Assembly: GCA_964494475.1 (NCBI GenBank) | Contig: CAZBRS010000044.1 | Coordinates: 1-48,593 of the forward strand | Length of the DNA: 48,593 bases | DNA from: CAZBRS01 sp964494475 | Lineage (GTDB): Bacteria; Myxococcota_A; UBA9042; CAZBRS01 | Direction: 5' to 3' | Notes under the pieces: model-generated | Told to the model about the DNA's origin: nothing | What the model saw: only the letters and a program-made list of their open reading frames with translations | The model's database searches: none | Part shown: positions 17,406 to 27,208 of the stretch, piece by piece | Layout of the letters: each line of letters opens with the position of its first letter | Numbering within the stretch: position 1 is the stretch's first letter | Made by a program: the position numbers and the translations under genes

Positions 17406-18500
17406 TCACCGCTTGCGGATCGGCGAGCGTTTGAAGCCCGTCTTGTTCAGCTCGGGGTCGGCGTTCGGGTCGTAGCCCGCGTCGTTCGTGTAGAGCACGT
17501 CACCTCCGGCGTCGATCCAGCGGTGCTGCCACTCGTTCGTGCCGCGCTCCACCTCGTGGGTGTGCGGGTTCACGTAGTCCTCCTGGCCCGTGAGGGTCAG
17601 GTACTGGTCGTTGCGGATCTCGGCGTTGGTGCGCTGACGGTTGGCGGTGATCTCGCGGTCGGCGTCCTGCAGGTAGCGCTGGGTCTCCCCGGCCACCTGG
17701 CTCCGCTGGGCCTGGCCCCGAAGCTCGCCCTGCACCCACGCCGGATCGAGCTTCACGGAGCCGCGGATGGTCTCGCCCACTCCCTTCCAGGCGTCGAACT
17801 CGGCCTCGGGGGCGCGCGCCACCAACGTGTCTTTGTTGGACCACATGCCGCCCGACGCGGCCCCCAGGCTCTCGAGGCCGGTGTACAACACCTCGCGGAA
17901 GCGGGCGCCTCCCTCGGTGTAGGTCACCGTCAGGACGGCGGCGTCGTAGGCCACCCCCAGGGCGGCCAGGCCGTTGGCGGCGGCGGCCGCCTGGTAGGCG
18001 CGCACGGCCTCGGGCAGCGGCTTCTGTTCGACCACCCGCACGTCGGTCGCGGCCGGACGCACGTAGGGCAGCACCACCCGCAGGAGGAAGTCGGCGGCGC
18101 CGCCGAGGGGCAGGACGGGCATGCCGTTGTACACCGAGCCCGGGGGGAACATCTGGGCCATCATCGTCCCGCGCGTGTCGACGTACTGGATCGAGGGAAG
18201 CCAGCGCAACATCACGCTGCCCCCCGCGTCGCGCTTCACGCTGAAGTCGACCTTGGCGCCGATGGCGTTGCCCGAGCCGTTGGCGAGCATGGGGTTCACG
18301 CGCGTGATGCCACCCTCGGTGCGCCAGCCCCTGGGGACGAGCAGGCTGAAGGCGCGCTCGTTCGGCTCGGTGACGCGCGTGAAGAGCAGGGTCTTCGCGG
18401 CCGGGCCCTTGCGGGGTGCGGCCTTGGCAGGGGCGGCGGGGTCGGCGTGGAGGGGGGCCGCCAGCACCAGCAGGAACAGCGCGGCGAGGGGGCTCGGCAT
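17406..18500 (-). CDS. Unrecognised secreted protein
   Basis: Protein of 364 residues with a signal peptide (SPLAALFLLVLAAPLHA) and no lipobox. The ATG at 18500 is preceded by AAGGAG at ideal spacing and by a good promoter at 18527-18555. The mature part starts with a Pro/Ala/Lys segment, then a fold containing FSLLVPRGWRTEGGI, reminiscent of PsbP-like or lipoprotein-localisation domains. The C-terminus carries the conserved-looking block YVNPHTHEVERGTNEWQHRW followed by a YTNDAGYDPN segment. I have seen this kind of C-terminal block in uncharacterised proteins but cannot name the family. It is convergent with the giant Cys-rich gene, 24 bases between stops. Confidence 0.75.
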   Translation of the reverse strand: MPSPLAALFLLVLAAPLHADPAAPAKAAPRKGPAAKTLLFTRVTEPNERAFSLLVPRGWRTEGGITRVNPMLANGSGNAIGAKVDFSVKRDAGGSVMLRWLPSIQYVDTRGTMMAQMFPPGSVYNGMPVLPLGGAADFLLRVVLPYVRPAATDVRVVEQKPLPEAVRAYQAAAAANGLAALGVAYDAAVLTVTYTEGGARFREVLYTGLESLGAASGGMWSNKDTLVARAPEAEFDAWKGVGETIRGSVKLDPAWVQGELRGQAQRSQVAGETQRYLQDADREITANRQRTNAEIRNDQYLTLTGQEDYVNPHTHEVERGTNEWQHRWIDAGGDVLYTNDAGYDPNADPELNKTGFKRSPIRKR

Positions 18501-18526
18501 GGGATTCTCCTTGGCCAGGCACGTGA

Positions 18527-18555
18527 ATCGTACGTCGCGCGGGAGGCGCGCGCAA
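18527..18555 (-). promoter_or_regulatory. Promoter of the secreted protein gene ending at 17406
   Basis: Read on the minus strand: TTGCGC (18555-18550), 17 bases, TACGAT (18532-18527), about 20 bases before the likely mRNA start upstream of the ATG at 18500. Confidence 0.55.
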
Positions 18556-18649
18556 GGACCCGCGGGTCCGCTCGGGTGAGGCGCTCGATTCTTGCGTCCG
18601 AGCCCGGTCTGGGGGACCATAAGGACAGCCTCGGAGCCGGGAGCCCGCC

Positions 18650-19927
18650 ATGACCGATCTGCTCGCCCACCTCACCGCCGCGAACCAACCCCACCTCGTG
18701 GAGGCCCTCGGCCGCTTGTCGGGCGAGCAGCGCGCTCGGCTGGCCCGTGAGATCTCGAGCGTCGACCTGGCGCTCGTGCGCGCGGCCCTGGCGGCCTCGG
18801 ACGAGATTGACGTGGCGGCGGCCGAGCCCCACCCCTGGATCGACCTCGCGGCGCGGGCCGAGCGCGACGCCGATGCCATCGCGGCGGGCTTCGCGGCGCT
18901 GAAGGCCGGCAAGGCTGCGGCGCTGCTCATGGCGGGAGGGTCGGGTACGCGCCTGGGCTGGCCCGGGCCCAAGGGCACCTTTCCCGTGTACGCCGACGGC
19001 ACCACGCTCTACGAGTTCCACGCGCGGAAGGTGCGCCGCATGGCCGAACTGGCGGGCACGTCGGTGCCCCTCGCCGTGATGCTCTCGGACGAGACCTCCG
19101 CCCCCACGCGTGCGTTCTTCGCCGACCACGCGTACTTCGGCCTGGCGCCCTCCGACGTGCTCTTCTTCGAGCAGGGCACGCTGCCCGCGGTCGACGAGGG
19201 GGGGCGCCTGCTGCTGGCCGCGCCGGATCGCTTGACGGCGTTCCCCGACGGACACGGGGGCATCTACAAGGCCCTGCTGAAGAGCGGCACGCTCGCGGCC
19301 CTCGAGGCGCGCGGCGTCCTGCACGTGTTCGTGTTCCAGGTCGACAACCCCCTGGTGCCCGTGCTGGACCCGGCCTTCCTCGGGTATCACCTGCAGGAGG
19401 GCTCGGAGTTCTCGTTCGTGGGCCTGCGCAAGGTCGAGGCCCGCGAGAAGGTGGCGGTGTTCGCGGTGCAGCCCGACGGCTCGCCCGTGATCGTCGAGTA
19501 CATCGCGCTGCCACCCCGCTTCGTGGAGGAGTGGACGCGCTTCGCGGCGGGGAACCCGGCCATCTACCTGTTCTCGCTGGGCTTCATGCGGCGCATGGCC
19601 GAGGAGGGCGGGCTCGTTCCCCACCGCTCGCGCAAGAAGGTGCCCTTCTGGGACCCGGCGCGCGGGGCCGTGCTGCCCGAGGAGCCCAACGCGTACAAGC
19701 TCGAGGCGCTGCTCTTCGACGCCATGTCTCGCGCGCGCAAGACCCTGGTCATGGAGGACCGGCGCGAGGCCTCCTTCGCGCCCATCAAGAACCCCGACGG
19801 GGTCGACTCGGCCGTGTCGGCGCGGGCGCTGCTGCGGGCGCGCGCCGTGGAGCTGCTGGGCCCGACGGGCGGTACGCTGGAGCTGCCCCCCGAGCGCCTG
19901 CTCGACGCCACGAGGTGGCCGTGTTGA
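18650..19927 (+). CDS. UDPGP-family UDP-sugar pyrophosphorylase (UAP1-like)
   Basis: Protein of 425 residues. It carries the nucleotide-binding signature LMAGGSGTRLGWPGPKGTFP (93-112), typical of the eukaryote-type UDPGP family rather than bacterial GalU. It also has FQVDNPLV (UDP-sugar and metal contact), EYIALPP, and KLEALLFDAM plus APIKNPDGVDSA near the C-terminus, as in UDP-N-acetylglucosamine pyrophosphorylase. It should join UTP with a sugar-1-phosphate (GlcNAc-1-P or Glc-1-P; the sugar cannot be told by eye) to give UDP-sugar for envelope polysaccharide. The ATG follows GGGAGCC. The stop overlaps the start of the next gene. The N-terminal 90 residues are helical, as usual for the family. 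Confidence 0.88.
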   Translation: MTDLLAHLTAANQPHLVEALGRLSGEQRARLAREISSVDLALVRAALAASDEIDVAAAEPHPWIDLAARAERDADAIAAGFAALKAGKAAALLMAGGSGTRLGWPGPKGTFPVYADGTTLYEFHARKVRRMAELAGTSVPLAVMLSDETSAPTRAFFADHAYFGLAPSDVLFFEQGTLPAVDEGGRLLLAAPDRLTAFPDGHGGIYKALLKSGTLAALEARGVLHVFVFQVDNPLVPVLDPAFLGYHLQEGSEFSFVGLRKVEAREKVAVFAVQPDGSPVIVEYIALPPRFVEEWTRFAAGNPAIYLFSLGFMRRMAEEGGLVPHRSRKKVPFWDPARGAVLPEEPNAYKLEALLFDAMSRARKTLVMEDRREASFAPIKNPDGVDSAVSARALLRARAVELLGPTGGTLELPPERLLDATRWPC

Positions 19928-20958
19928 AGCTGCTGGTCCTCGTGCTGCTGCTCGGCCTGGCGCTGGTCGGGCTCTTCCTGTGGGCCTCGGCGGGCTGGGA
20001 CGGCGCCGATCCGTCCACCGCGGGTCACGTCGAATTGCGCGACCTCCCGGTCGCGAGCGCGGCGGCACCCGGCGACGCCCTGACCGTGGTCACCTGGAAC
20101 GCGGCCTTCGGAGGGGGCGCCGGGAAGCAGCCCACCGAGCGGCACGGGAGGGCCGCCGTGCTCGCGAACCTGTCGCGCCTGGCGTCGGTCGTGACGGCGT
20201 TGGCGCCCGACGTGGTCTTCCTGCAGGAGGTCGATCGCCCGTCGGACCGCAGCGGAGGGGTCGACCAGCTCCAGGTGCTGCAGGACACGCTGGGCCTGCC
20301 CTACGCCTGCTTCGCGACCACCTGGCGCCTGAACTACCTGCCCTTCCCCTACTGGCCGCCCTCGCGGCACGTGGGCCGGGTCTGGAGCGGCCAGGCCATC
20401 CTCTCGCGCTTCCCGATCGTCGACTGCGACCGCATCCCCCTGCCCCAGCCCTCCGAGTACGCGTGGTGGTACAACCGCTTCTTCCTGCACCGCTCGCTCC
20501 AGGTGGCGCGCGTCGCCCTGGCCGAGGGGCGCGAGCTGGCCCTCGTGAACGTGCACCTCGAGGCCTTCTCGCAGCCGAACCGCGAAGCCCAGGCCGAGCG
20601 CCTGGCGACCGAGCTCGCGCGCCTCGACCCCGCCCTGCCGCTGATCCTGGCCGGCGACTTCAACGCGCCGCCGGCGAGCGCCACGAAGAAGAGCGGCTAC
20701 GTCGACGAGCCCGAGACCGACTTCGCCTCCGACCAGACGCTCTCGATCGTGAGGACCGCCGCCGGCCTCCGCGAGGCGTTCGACGACGCGCCCGGCGGGC
20801 CCGAGGCCGCCACGCTCACCTTCCCCGCCGAGGCGCCCACGCGGCGGCTCGACTACCTGTTCACGCGAGGCCTGCCGGCCCCGATCGCGCGGCGCGTGGT
20901 GCCCGAGACGGCGGCGTCGGACCATCGGCCGATCGTGGCGACGATCCCCCTGAGGTGA
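19921..20958 (+). CDS. Membrane-anchored endonuclease/exonuclease/phosphatase family protein
   Basis: Protein of 345 residues. The GTG at 19921 is used because a GAGGTGG site precedes it and an immediate hydrophobic anchor (LKLLVLVLLLGLALVGLFL) follows; it overlaps the upstream gene by 7 bases. The EEP catalytic motifs are present in order: VVTWNAAFG, VVFLQEVD (metal Glu), LALVNVHLEAF, ILAGDFNAPP and the terminal ASDHRPIVA (general base Asp-His). These enzymes hydrolyse phosphodiesters or phosphomonoesters of nucleic acids, inositol phosphates or sphingolipids, with Mg2+. The membrane anchor places the domain outside the cytoplasmic membrane, which argues against DNA repair and for a lipid, phosphate or extracellular nucleic acid substrate. 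The substrate cannot be fixed from sequence. Confidence 0.85.
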   Translation: MLKLLVLVLLLGLALVGLFLWASAGWDGADPSTAGHVELRDLPVASAAAPGDALTVVTWNAAFGGGAGKQPTERHGRAAVLANLSRLASVVTALAPDVVFLQEVDRPSDRSGGVDQLQVLQDTLGLPYACFATTWRLNYLPFPYWPPSRHVGRVWSGQAILSRFPIVDCDRIPLPQPSEYAWWYNRFFLHRSLQVARVALAEGRELALVNVHLEAFSQPNREAQAERLATELARLDPALPLILAGDFNAPPASATKKSGYVDEPETDFASDQTLSIVRTAAGLREAFDDAPGGPEAATLTFPAEAPTRRLDYLFTRGLPAPIARRVVPETAASDHRPIVATIPLR

Positions 20959-21008
20959 GCGCCGGGCCCTCCCGGCGTTCCCCGCTATCTTTCCGCGCGC
21001 GCTTTCGC

Positions 21009-21014
21009 TATAAG
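21009..21014 (+). promoter_or_regulatory. -10 box of typA, probable leaderless start
   Basis: TATAAG lies 7 bases before the typA ATG, so transcription should start at or next to the initiation codon. No convincing -35 box is seen 16-18 bases upstream and no ribosome site precedes the ATG. Confidence 0.45.
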
Positions 21015-21021
21015 GGCGCCC

Positions 21022-22866
<1,845 letters not shown>

Positions 22867-22873
22867 CCCCCGC

Positions 22874-25204
22874 CTACTCCAGATACGCCAACGCCTGCTC
22901 GTCTTCGCCGTCCATGGCCACGGTCAGGGTGCGCCCTCCGGCCACGCTCGGCACGTGGATGAGCCGCGCCCAGGGGTCGAGGTCGGCGAAGTCCGGCAGC
23001 ACCTCGGCCAGGCAGTTGGCCGAGCCCAGCAGGAAGGCCTCGTTGGCGTAGATGCCGGGCTCTTCGGGGAAGAGCGCCAGGTGCTGGATGCCGGCCTCGA
23101 CCAGGTCCTGGAAGAAGTGCGTGCCGAACGACACGTCGGGCACGAGGCCGCCCTTCTTGCGCGCGATCTCGATGAGCATGCGCGTGTGCGAGATGTCGGC
23201 GTAGCGCACCTTGATGCCGAGGTCGATGTTGCTGGAGCCCCAGCGGCCCGGCCCCATCAGGATGAAGCGCTTGTCGGCCAGGCGCTGGTTGAGCTCGCCC
23301 ACCAACCGGGCCATCCGCCCCTTCTGCTCGTACGACGGGATGCGGTCGTAGTCGGCCGGATCGACGATGAACACGTACTCGAGGCCACGGATGAGCGCGT
23401 TGGGAACGAAGCGGTTGGCGGTGAAGATCCAGTCGTCGGGGGGAACGTTGCGGGGCACGCGCACGCGCTCGAACTCGATGCGCTGGGACTGCGGGCGACA
23501 CTGCAGCAGGTAGAAGCGCTCGCCGTCGTGTGCGAATTCGATGTCGATGGGGCAGCCGTACGTCCGCTCGAGCTTTTTGAGGATGGCCGAGAGCCGCTTC
23601 ACGTTGGAGCCTTCGCGCACCATGCCGTCGAAGGTCAGCACGCTCGGCTGATCGAGGTCGACGAGACGCGTCAGCGGGGGGCTGAGCTCGCCGTCGCTCA
23701 CCATGGACAGCACCAGATGGACTCCCGGGTAGGGCTCGCCCTGCAGCACCTCGTCCTTGCGCAGGTGGACGAGCCGGTTCTCGGCACAGTCGATGGCGTC
23801 GACGATCTTCTGCGAGTAGGTGCGGATGTCCTGCAGCGCCACCTCGGGCCGCAGCGTGGGCAGGCCCAGGGGCACGAGGCGCGGGTAGTCGAGGGCCACG
23901 CGGTCGACGGCCCGGGTCCCGAGGCCGAAGACGAGGCGCGCGATGCCGTCGTCGCGCTGGATGCGCTTGCTCCAGCGCAGGTCGTTGCGTGAGAAGGCCA
24001 CGCCGGCGTAGAGCGGCAGGAACAGGTTGCGGTAGCGTCGGCCGACCACCTTCTGGATGAGGATGCCCATCGACTCGTCGTAGTCGATGAGGCCGCGCTG
24101 GCGGCGATACTCGATGGGATCGGGGCCGAAGATGGTCGAATAGACCTCGGCGATGGCGCCGGTGAGGGCCCGCAGGCGTTCGTCGAGCGGGCCCTGGTTG
24201 CCGAGGAAGAGCGAGTCGTACTTGCCCGCGAACGCCGAGCCGAAGCTGTCTTCGAGCAGGCTGGACGACCGGACGATGAGCGGGCTCTCGCCGACCTGCT
24301 CGAGGATGATCCGGAGCTGGGTCACGACCTCGGGGGGGAAGGCCGAGTTCCGGAAGATCTCGCGCAGCACGCGGCTCTGGGCGCGGATCTCGTCCAGGGT
24401 CTTGTACTTGTGCGAGCGGTATTCGCCGAGCGAGTTCAGGTTGATGAACGCCTCGCACACGTCGGTGGCCACGAACCACGAGTCGGCGTAGCTCACCTCG
24501 CGGGCGAAGTCGATCGGGTCGTCGGGCTCCTGCGTCTCGAGGATCGAGCGCGCCAGCAGCAGGCCGGCCGCCTTGCCGCCGATCCGGCCGCTGCCCTTGT
24601 CGGTGCACACGATGCGCTCGACCACCTGGTTCATGAAGCGGATCGTGAAGCGATGCTTGGCGATCTTGATGAAGTCGAGCGAGTCGCTGATGAAGTGCCG
24701 GAGCAGCGCCACGCGCGTGCCGATGGCCTCGGAGGGGCGCAGGGTGAGGCCACCGACCGGCAGGCTGCAGAAGTCCTTGAGGGCGGCGACCAGCAGGCGC
24801 GAGGGTACGTGGGGCAGGTTGGCGATGTCCTCGAGTCCACGGGCCTTCTCGCGTTTGAGGACCAGGTTCACGAGGTCGTCGAGCTCGACGTCGGTGAAGT
24901 GCCGGGCGGCGCGGTCGGCGACGATGTCGCGGATGGCGGCCTCGTCGGCGGCCGTCCAGTTGCGGGCCATGGGCCCGTTGGGATCGTCGGCGTAGGCCGG
25001 AGAGCCGGCGCCCTCGTCGCCCCGCAGCGAGGCCTCCTCGTAGATCTCCTGGATGCTGGCGAAGCCGCGCTCGTGGATGGCCACCAGCAGTTGGCGTACG
25101 ATCTTGGGCACGAGGGGGAGGTGCTGCCGGAAGTGGTTCCGCAGGCGCTGCAGGCGCTCCTCGGGCGTATCGGGGGCGGGGGTCGCGACGTCGTGGTCGG
25201 GCAT
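22874..25204 (-). CDS. PEP/pyruvate-binding domain protein lacking the phosphohistidine domain
   Basis: Protein of 776 residues. After an N-terminal helical region of about 200 residues, it shows the ATP-grasp-like N domain of PEP synthase and pyruvate phosphate dikinase: SGRIGGKAAGLLLA (205-218) and PLIVRSSSLLEDSFGSAFAG (308-327), then a DIEFAHDGERFYLLQCRPQS segment that in the family closes the ATP-binding domain. The swivelling phosphohistidine domain and the PEP-binding barrel are missing. In their place is a C-terminal domain of about 230 residues containing FILMGPGRWGSSNIDLGI and SFGTHFFQDLVEAGI. It may phosphorylate something other than a carrier His, or act as a regulator. Similar uncharacterised proteins exist in deltaproteobacteria. 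The ATG at 25204 follows GGAGG by ten bases. Confidence 0.8.
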   Translation of the reverse strand: MPDHDVATPAPDTPEERLQRLRNHFRQHLPLVPKIVRQLLVAIHERGFASIQEIYEEASLRGDEGAGSPAYADDPNGPMARNWTAADEAAIRDIVADRAARHFTDVELDDLVNLVLKREKARGLEDIANLPHVPSRLLVAALKDFCSLPVGGLTLRPSEAIGTRVALLRHFISDSLDFIKIAKHRFTIRFMNQVVERIVCTDKGSGRIGGKAAGLLLARSILETQEPDDPIDFAREVSYADSWFVATDVCEAFINLNSLGEYRSHKYKTLDEIRAQSRVLREIFRNSAFPPEVVTQLRIILEQVGESPLIVRSSSLLEDSFGSAFAGKYDSLFLGNQGPLDERLRALTGAIAEVYSTIFGPDPIEYRRQRGLIDYDESMGILIQKVVGRRYRNLFLPLYAGVAFSRNDLRWSKRIQRDDGIARLVFGLGTRAVDRVALDYPRLVPLGLPTLRPEVALQDIRTYSQKIVDAIDCAENRLVHLRKDEVLQGEPYPGVHLVLSMVSDGELSPPLTRLVDLDQPSVLTFDGMVREGSNVKRLSAILKKLERTYGCPIDIEFAHDGERFYLLQCRPQSQRIEFERVRVPRNVPPDDWIFTANRFVPNALIRGLEYVFIVDPADYDRIPSYEQKGRMARLVGELNQRLADKRFILMGPGRWGSSNIDLGIKVRYADISHTRMLIEIARKKGGLVPDVSFGTHFFQDLVEAGIQHLALFPEEPGIYANEAFLLGSANCLAEVLPDFADLDPWARLIHVPSVAGGRTLTVAMDGEDEQALAYLE

Positions 25205-25264
25205 CCGGGCCGATCCTCCGGGCTGGGTTCCCTGGCGGGCTGTACGGTACACGAGCGCGCGGCT

Positions 25265-27208
25265 TCAGGGAAGGGCGTCGCTCCAACGAAAGGCGGACGC
25301 GGGCGAGGCAAAGGCCACCAGGCTTCCGTCGCCTTCGAAGAGGAGGGCGACCACGGGGACCGCGCGCGGCAGGTCGACCCGCTGCCAGTCGCCCGCGCCC
25401 GAGCGATGCGCCACGGCGCCCCCGAAGCCGCCGAGCCACCAGCCCGACAGGGGATGCCAGGCCGCTGCGTACCAGAACGAGGTGGCCGCCAGGCGCGTGA
25501 TCGTGAGCTCGGCTTGGCCCGGCGCCCGCTCGACCACCAGCCCGTGGTCACCCGCTGCCAGCATCGTGCCGTCGGCGGCCACCGCGAGCGCGCGCAGGTC
25601 GTCCGTGGCCGGCAGGTCGATCGCCAGGACCTCGGCGCCCCGCACGCGCAGCAGCGTGCCCGCTCGACCCGCGACCCAGATCTCGCCCTGGGGCCCGGGC
25701 GCCGCGGCCAGCAGGTCGCGCACGGTGCCGCTGGGGAGCGGCGTGAGGACACCCCCGGCCTCGACCCTCAGCAGCAGCCCCAGGTCGCCGCAGGCCAGGT
25801 CGCCCTGGAAGGCGCGCACGACGGCGTCGGTCGAGGCGAGGGGCGTCGAGGTCGTCGCGCCCGTGGCGGGAGCGTAGTCGACCAGGCGACCCGCCAGACC
25901 CAGGCGCAGCGCGCCTGAGGGACGGGCCTGCACGGCCGTGATGGCGTCGGCTAGCCCGGTCGGCAGCCCGATCAGGCGCGTGGGCGTCGCCTTCACGACC
26001 ACGCCCTCCGCCCCCACGGCCACCAACGAGCCGTCGGTCAGCGTCGTGGCGGCCGCCAGGGCCGTGGTCGGCACGGGGGAGGCGTCGCGCCAGCCGTCGC
26101 CCCGCTCCACCAGCAGCGCGCCGCCCGCCCCTACGGCCACGCCGCGTACGACGTGGTCGACCTCCTCGGCGTAGACGTCGGCGAGGTCGGCAGACGCGAA
26201 GACGGGCCCCTCAGGGGGTACCTTGCTCCACCGCCCGTCGCCGTCGTCGTCGCGCGTGAAGCGGAGCAGCGTGCCGGCGTCGCCCGCGGCCCAGGCGTCG
26301 TTCTGGGCCGGCACGGTCACGCCGCGGAGCGCGTGCCCTTCGAGGTCGTTCGAGAGCTCGTCGAGCCAGCCGAGCCCGTCGTGGCGACGGAGCGTGCCCC
26401 CGTCGCCCACCGCGACCCGGGGCCCGTCGACCACGCCGCCGAGGTCGTTCAACGTGATCGAGCCGGCTGCCACCTGGCTGCGGAACCAGCTGCCCGCGAT
26501 CTTCTCGAGCACGCCCCCCGCGCTGCCGGTGATGGTGAGCTCGTCGGGGCTCGGGCCCCACACGCTCGTGAGGCGGTTCAGCGTGTTCGAGCCCTCGATC
26601 AGCACCCGCTCGCCCGTCCAGCGGCGGATGGTGCCCTGGTCGCCCACCGCGTACAGGTCGCCGGTGGGCAGCAGGCGCACGCCATGGAGGTCGGCCGCGG
26701 TGCCGAGGGCGAGCGGCGAGAAAGGGCCGCCGTGGCTCACGAGGCACACGCCGTTGGCCCCGACGATCGCGCGGCGCCCGTCGAGCGCGTCGGCCGAGCG
26801 CAGGTCGGCCACGGTGCCGGTGTCGACCGGCAGGAAATGCCGCCCGTCGAAGAGCAGCGCGCGGCCGCCGCGGCCCACCACCAGCAGGTCGTCGAAGCGT
26901 TCGCCTCCCACGCTGGTCCAGTCGGTCACGGCGTCCCAGCCGATCTCGCGCCAGGGCGAGGGGGGTGGGGGCTCGCCATCGTCGGAGGGGGCGTCGGAGA
27001 CGGCCTCGGGGAAGGGCTCGAACGGCCAGCCCTCCGGCCAGTCGGGGCTGGCCTCGGCGATCGTGGAGGCGCCCTCGTCGACCGCGGCGTCGGCGCTCGC
27101 GTTGTCGGAGAGGCCGGGGCCGGCGCCGCTCGCCCCGCAGGCGAGCACCAGCCCCGTCAGCAGCCACGCCAGGGCGGATCGTCGGTGCAACGTGGGTCTC
27201 CCGTTCAC
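25265..27208 (-). CDS. Beta-propeller-type lipoprotein
   Basis: Lipoprotein of 647 residues with the lipobox LVLAC. After an acidic Ala/Asp/Pro linker it consists of about ten repeats of a four-strand blade pattern (for example DLYAVGDQGTIRRWTG, RVAVGDGGTLRRHDG, DAWAAGDAGTLLRF), the AVGxxGTLLR style of YCF48/photosystem-assembly-like propellers common in myxobacterial surface proteins. It probably binds a protein or polysaccharide partner; no catalytic motif is seen. The start is uncertain: GTG at 27208 makes a GTGA overlap with the upstream IgGFc-family gene, while TTG at 27190 has a GGGAG site seven bases before it. Both give the same mature lipoprotein. The overlap indicates a two-gene operon. 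Confidence 0.82.
   Translation of the reverse strand: MNGRPTLHRRSALAWLLTGLVLACGASGAGPGLSDNASADAAVDEGASTIAEASPDWPEGWPFEPFPEAVSDAPSDDGEPPPPSPWREIGWDAVTDWTSVGGERFDDLLVVGRGGRALLFDGRHFLPVDTGTVADLRSADALDGRRAIVGANGVCLVSHGGPFSPLALGTAADLHGVRLLPTGDLYAVGDQGTIRRWTGERVLIEGSNTLNRLTSVWGPSPDELTITGSAGGVLEKIAGSWFRSQVAAGSITLNDLGGVVDGPRVAVGDGGTLRRHDGLGWLDELSNDLEGHALRGVTVPAQNDAWAAGDAGTLLRFTRDDDGDGRWSKVPPEGPVFASADLADVYAEEVDHVVRGVAVGAGGALLVERGDGWRDASPVPTTALAAATTLTDGSLVAVGAEGVVVKATPTRLIGLPTGLADAITAVQARPSGALRLGLAGRLVDYAPATGATTSTPLASTDAVVRAFQGDLACGDLGLLLRVEAGGVLTPLPSGTVRDLLAAAPGPQGEIWVAGRAGTLLRVRGAEVLAIDLPATDDLRALAVAADGTMLAAGDHGLVVERAPGQAELTITRLAATSFWYAAAWHPLSGWWLGGFGGAVAHRSGAGDWQRVDLPRAVPVVALLFEGDGSLVAFASPASAFRWSDALP

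Noticed and set aside
18592..18621. Promoter before the UDP-sugar pyrophosphorylase gene
   Set aside because: TTGCGT is present, but at 17-18 bases the -10 candidate (ACCATA) is poor and the better CATAAG is too far; not strong enough to list as a feature.
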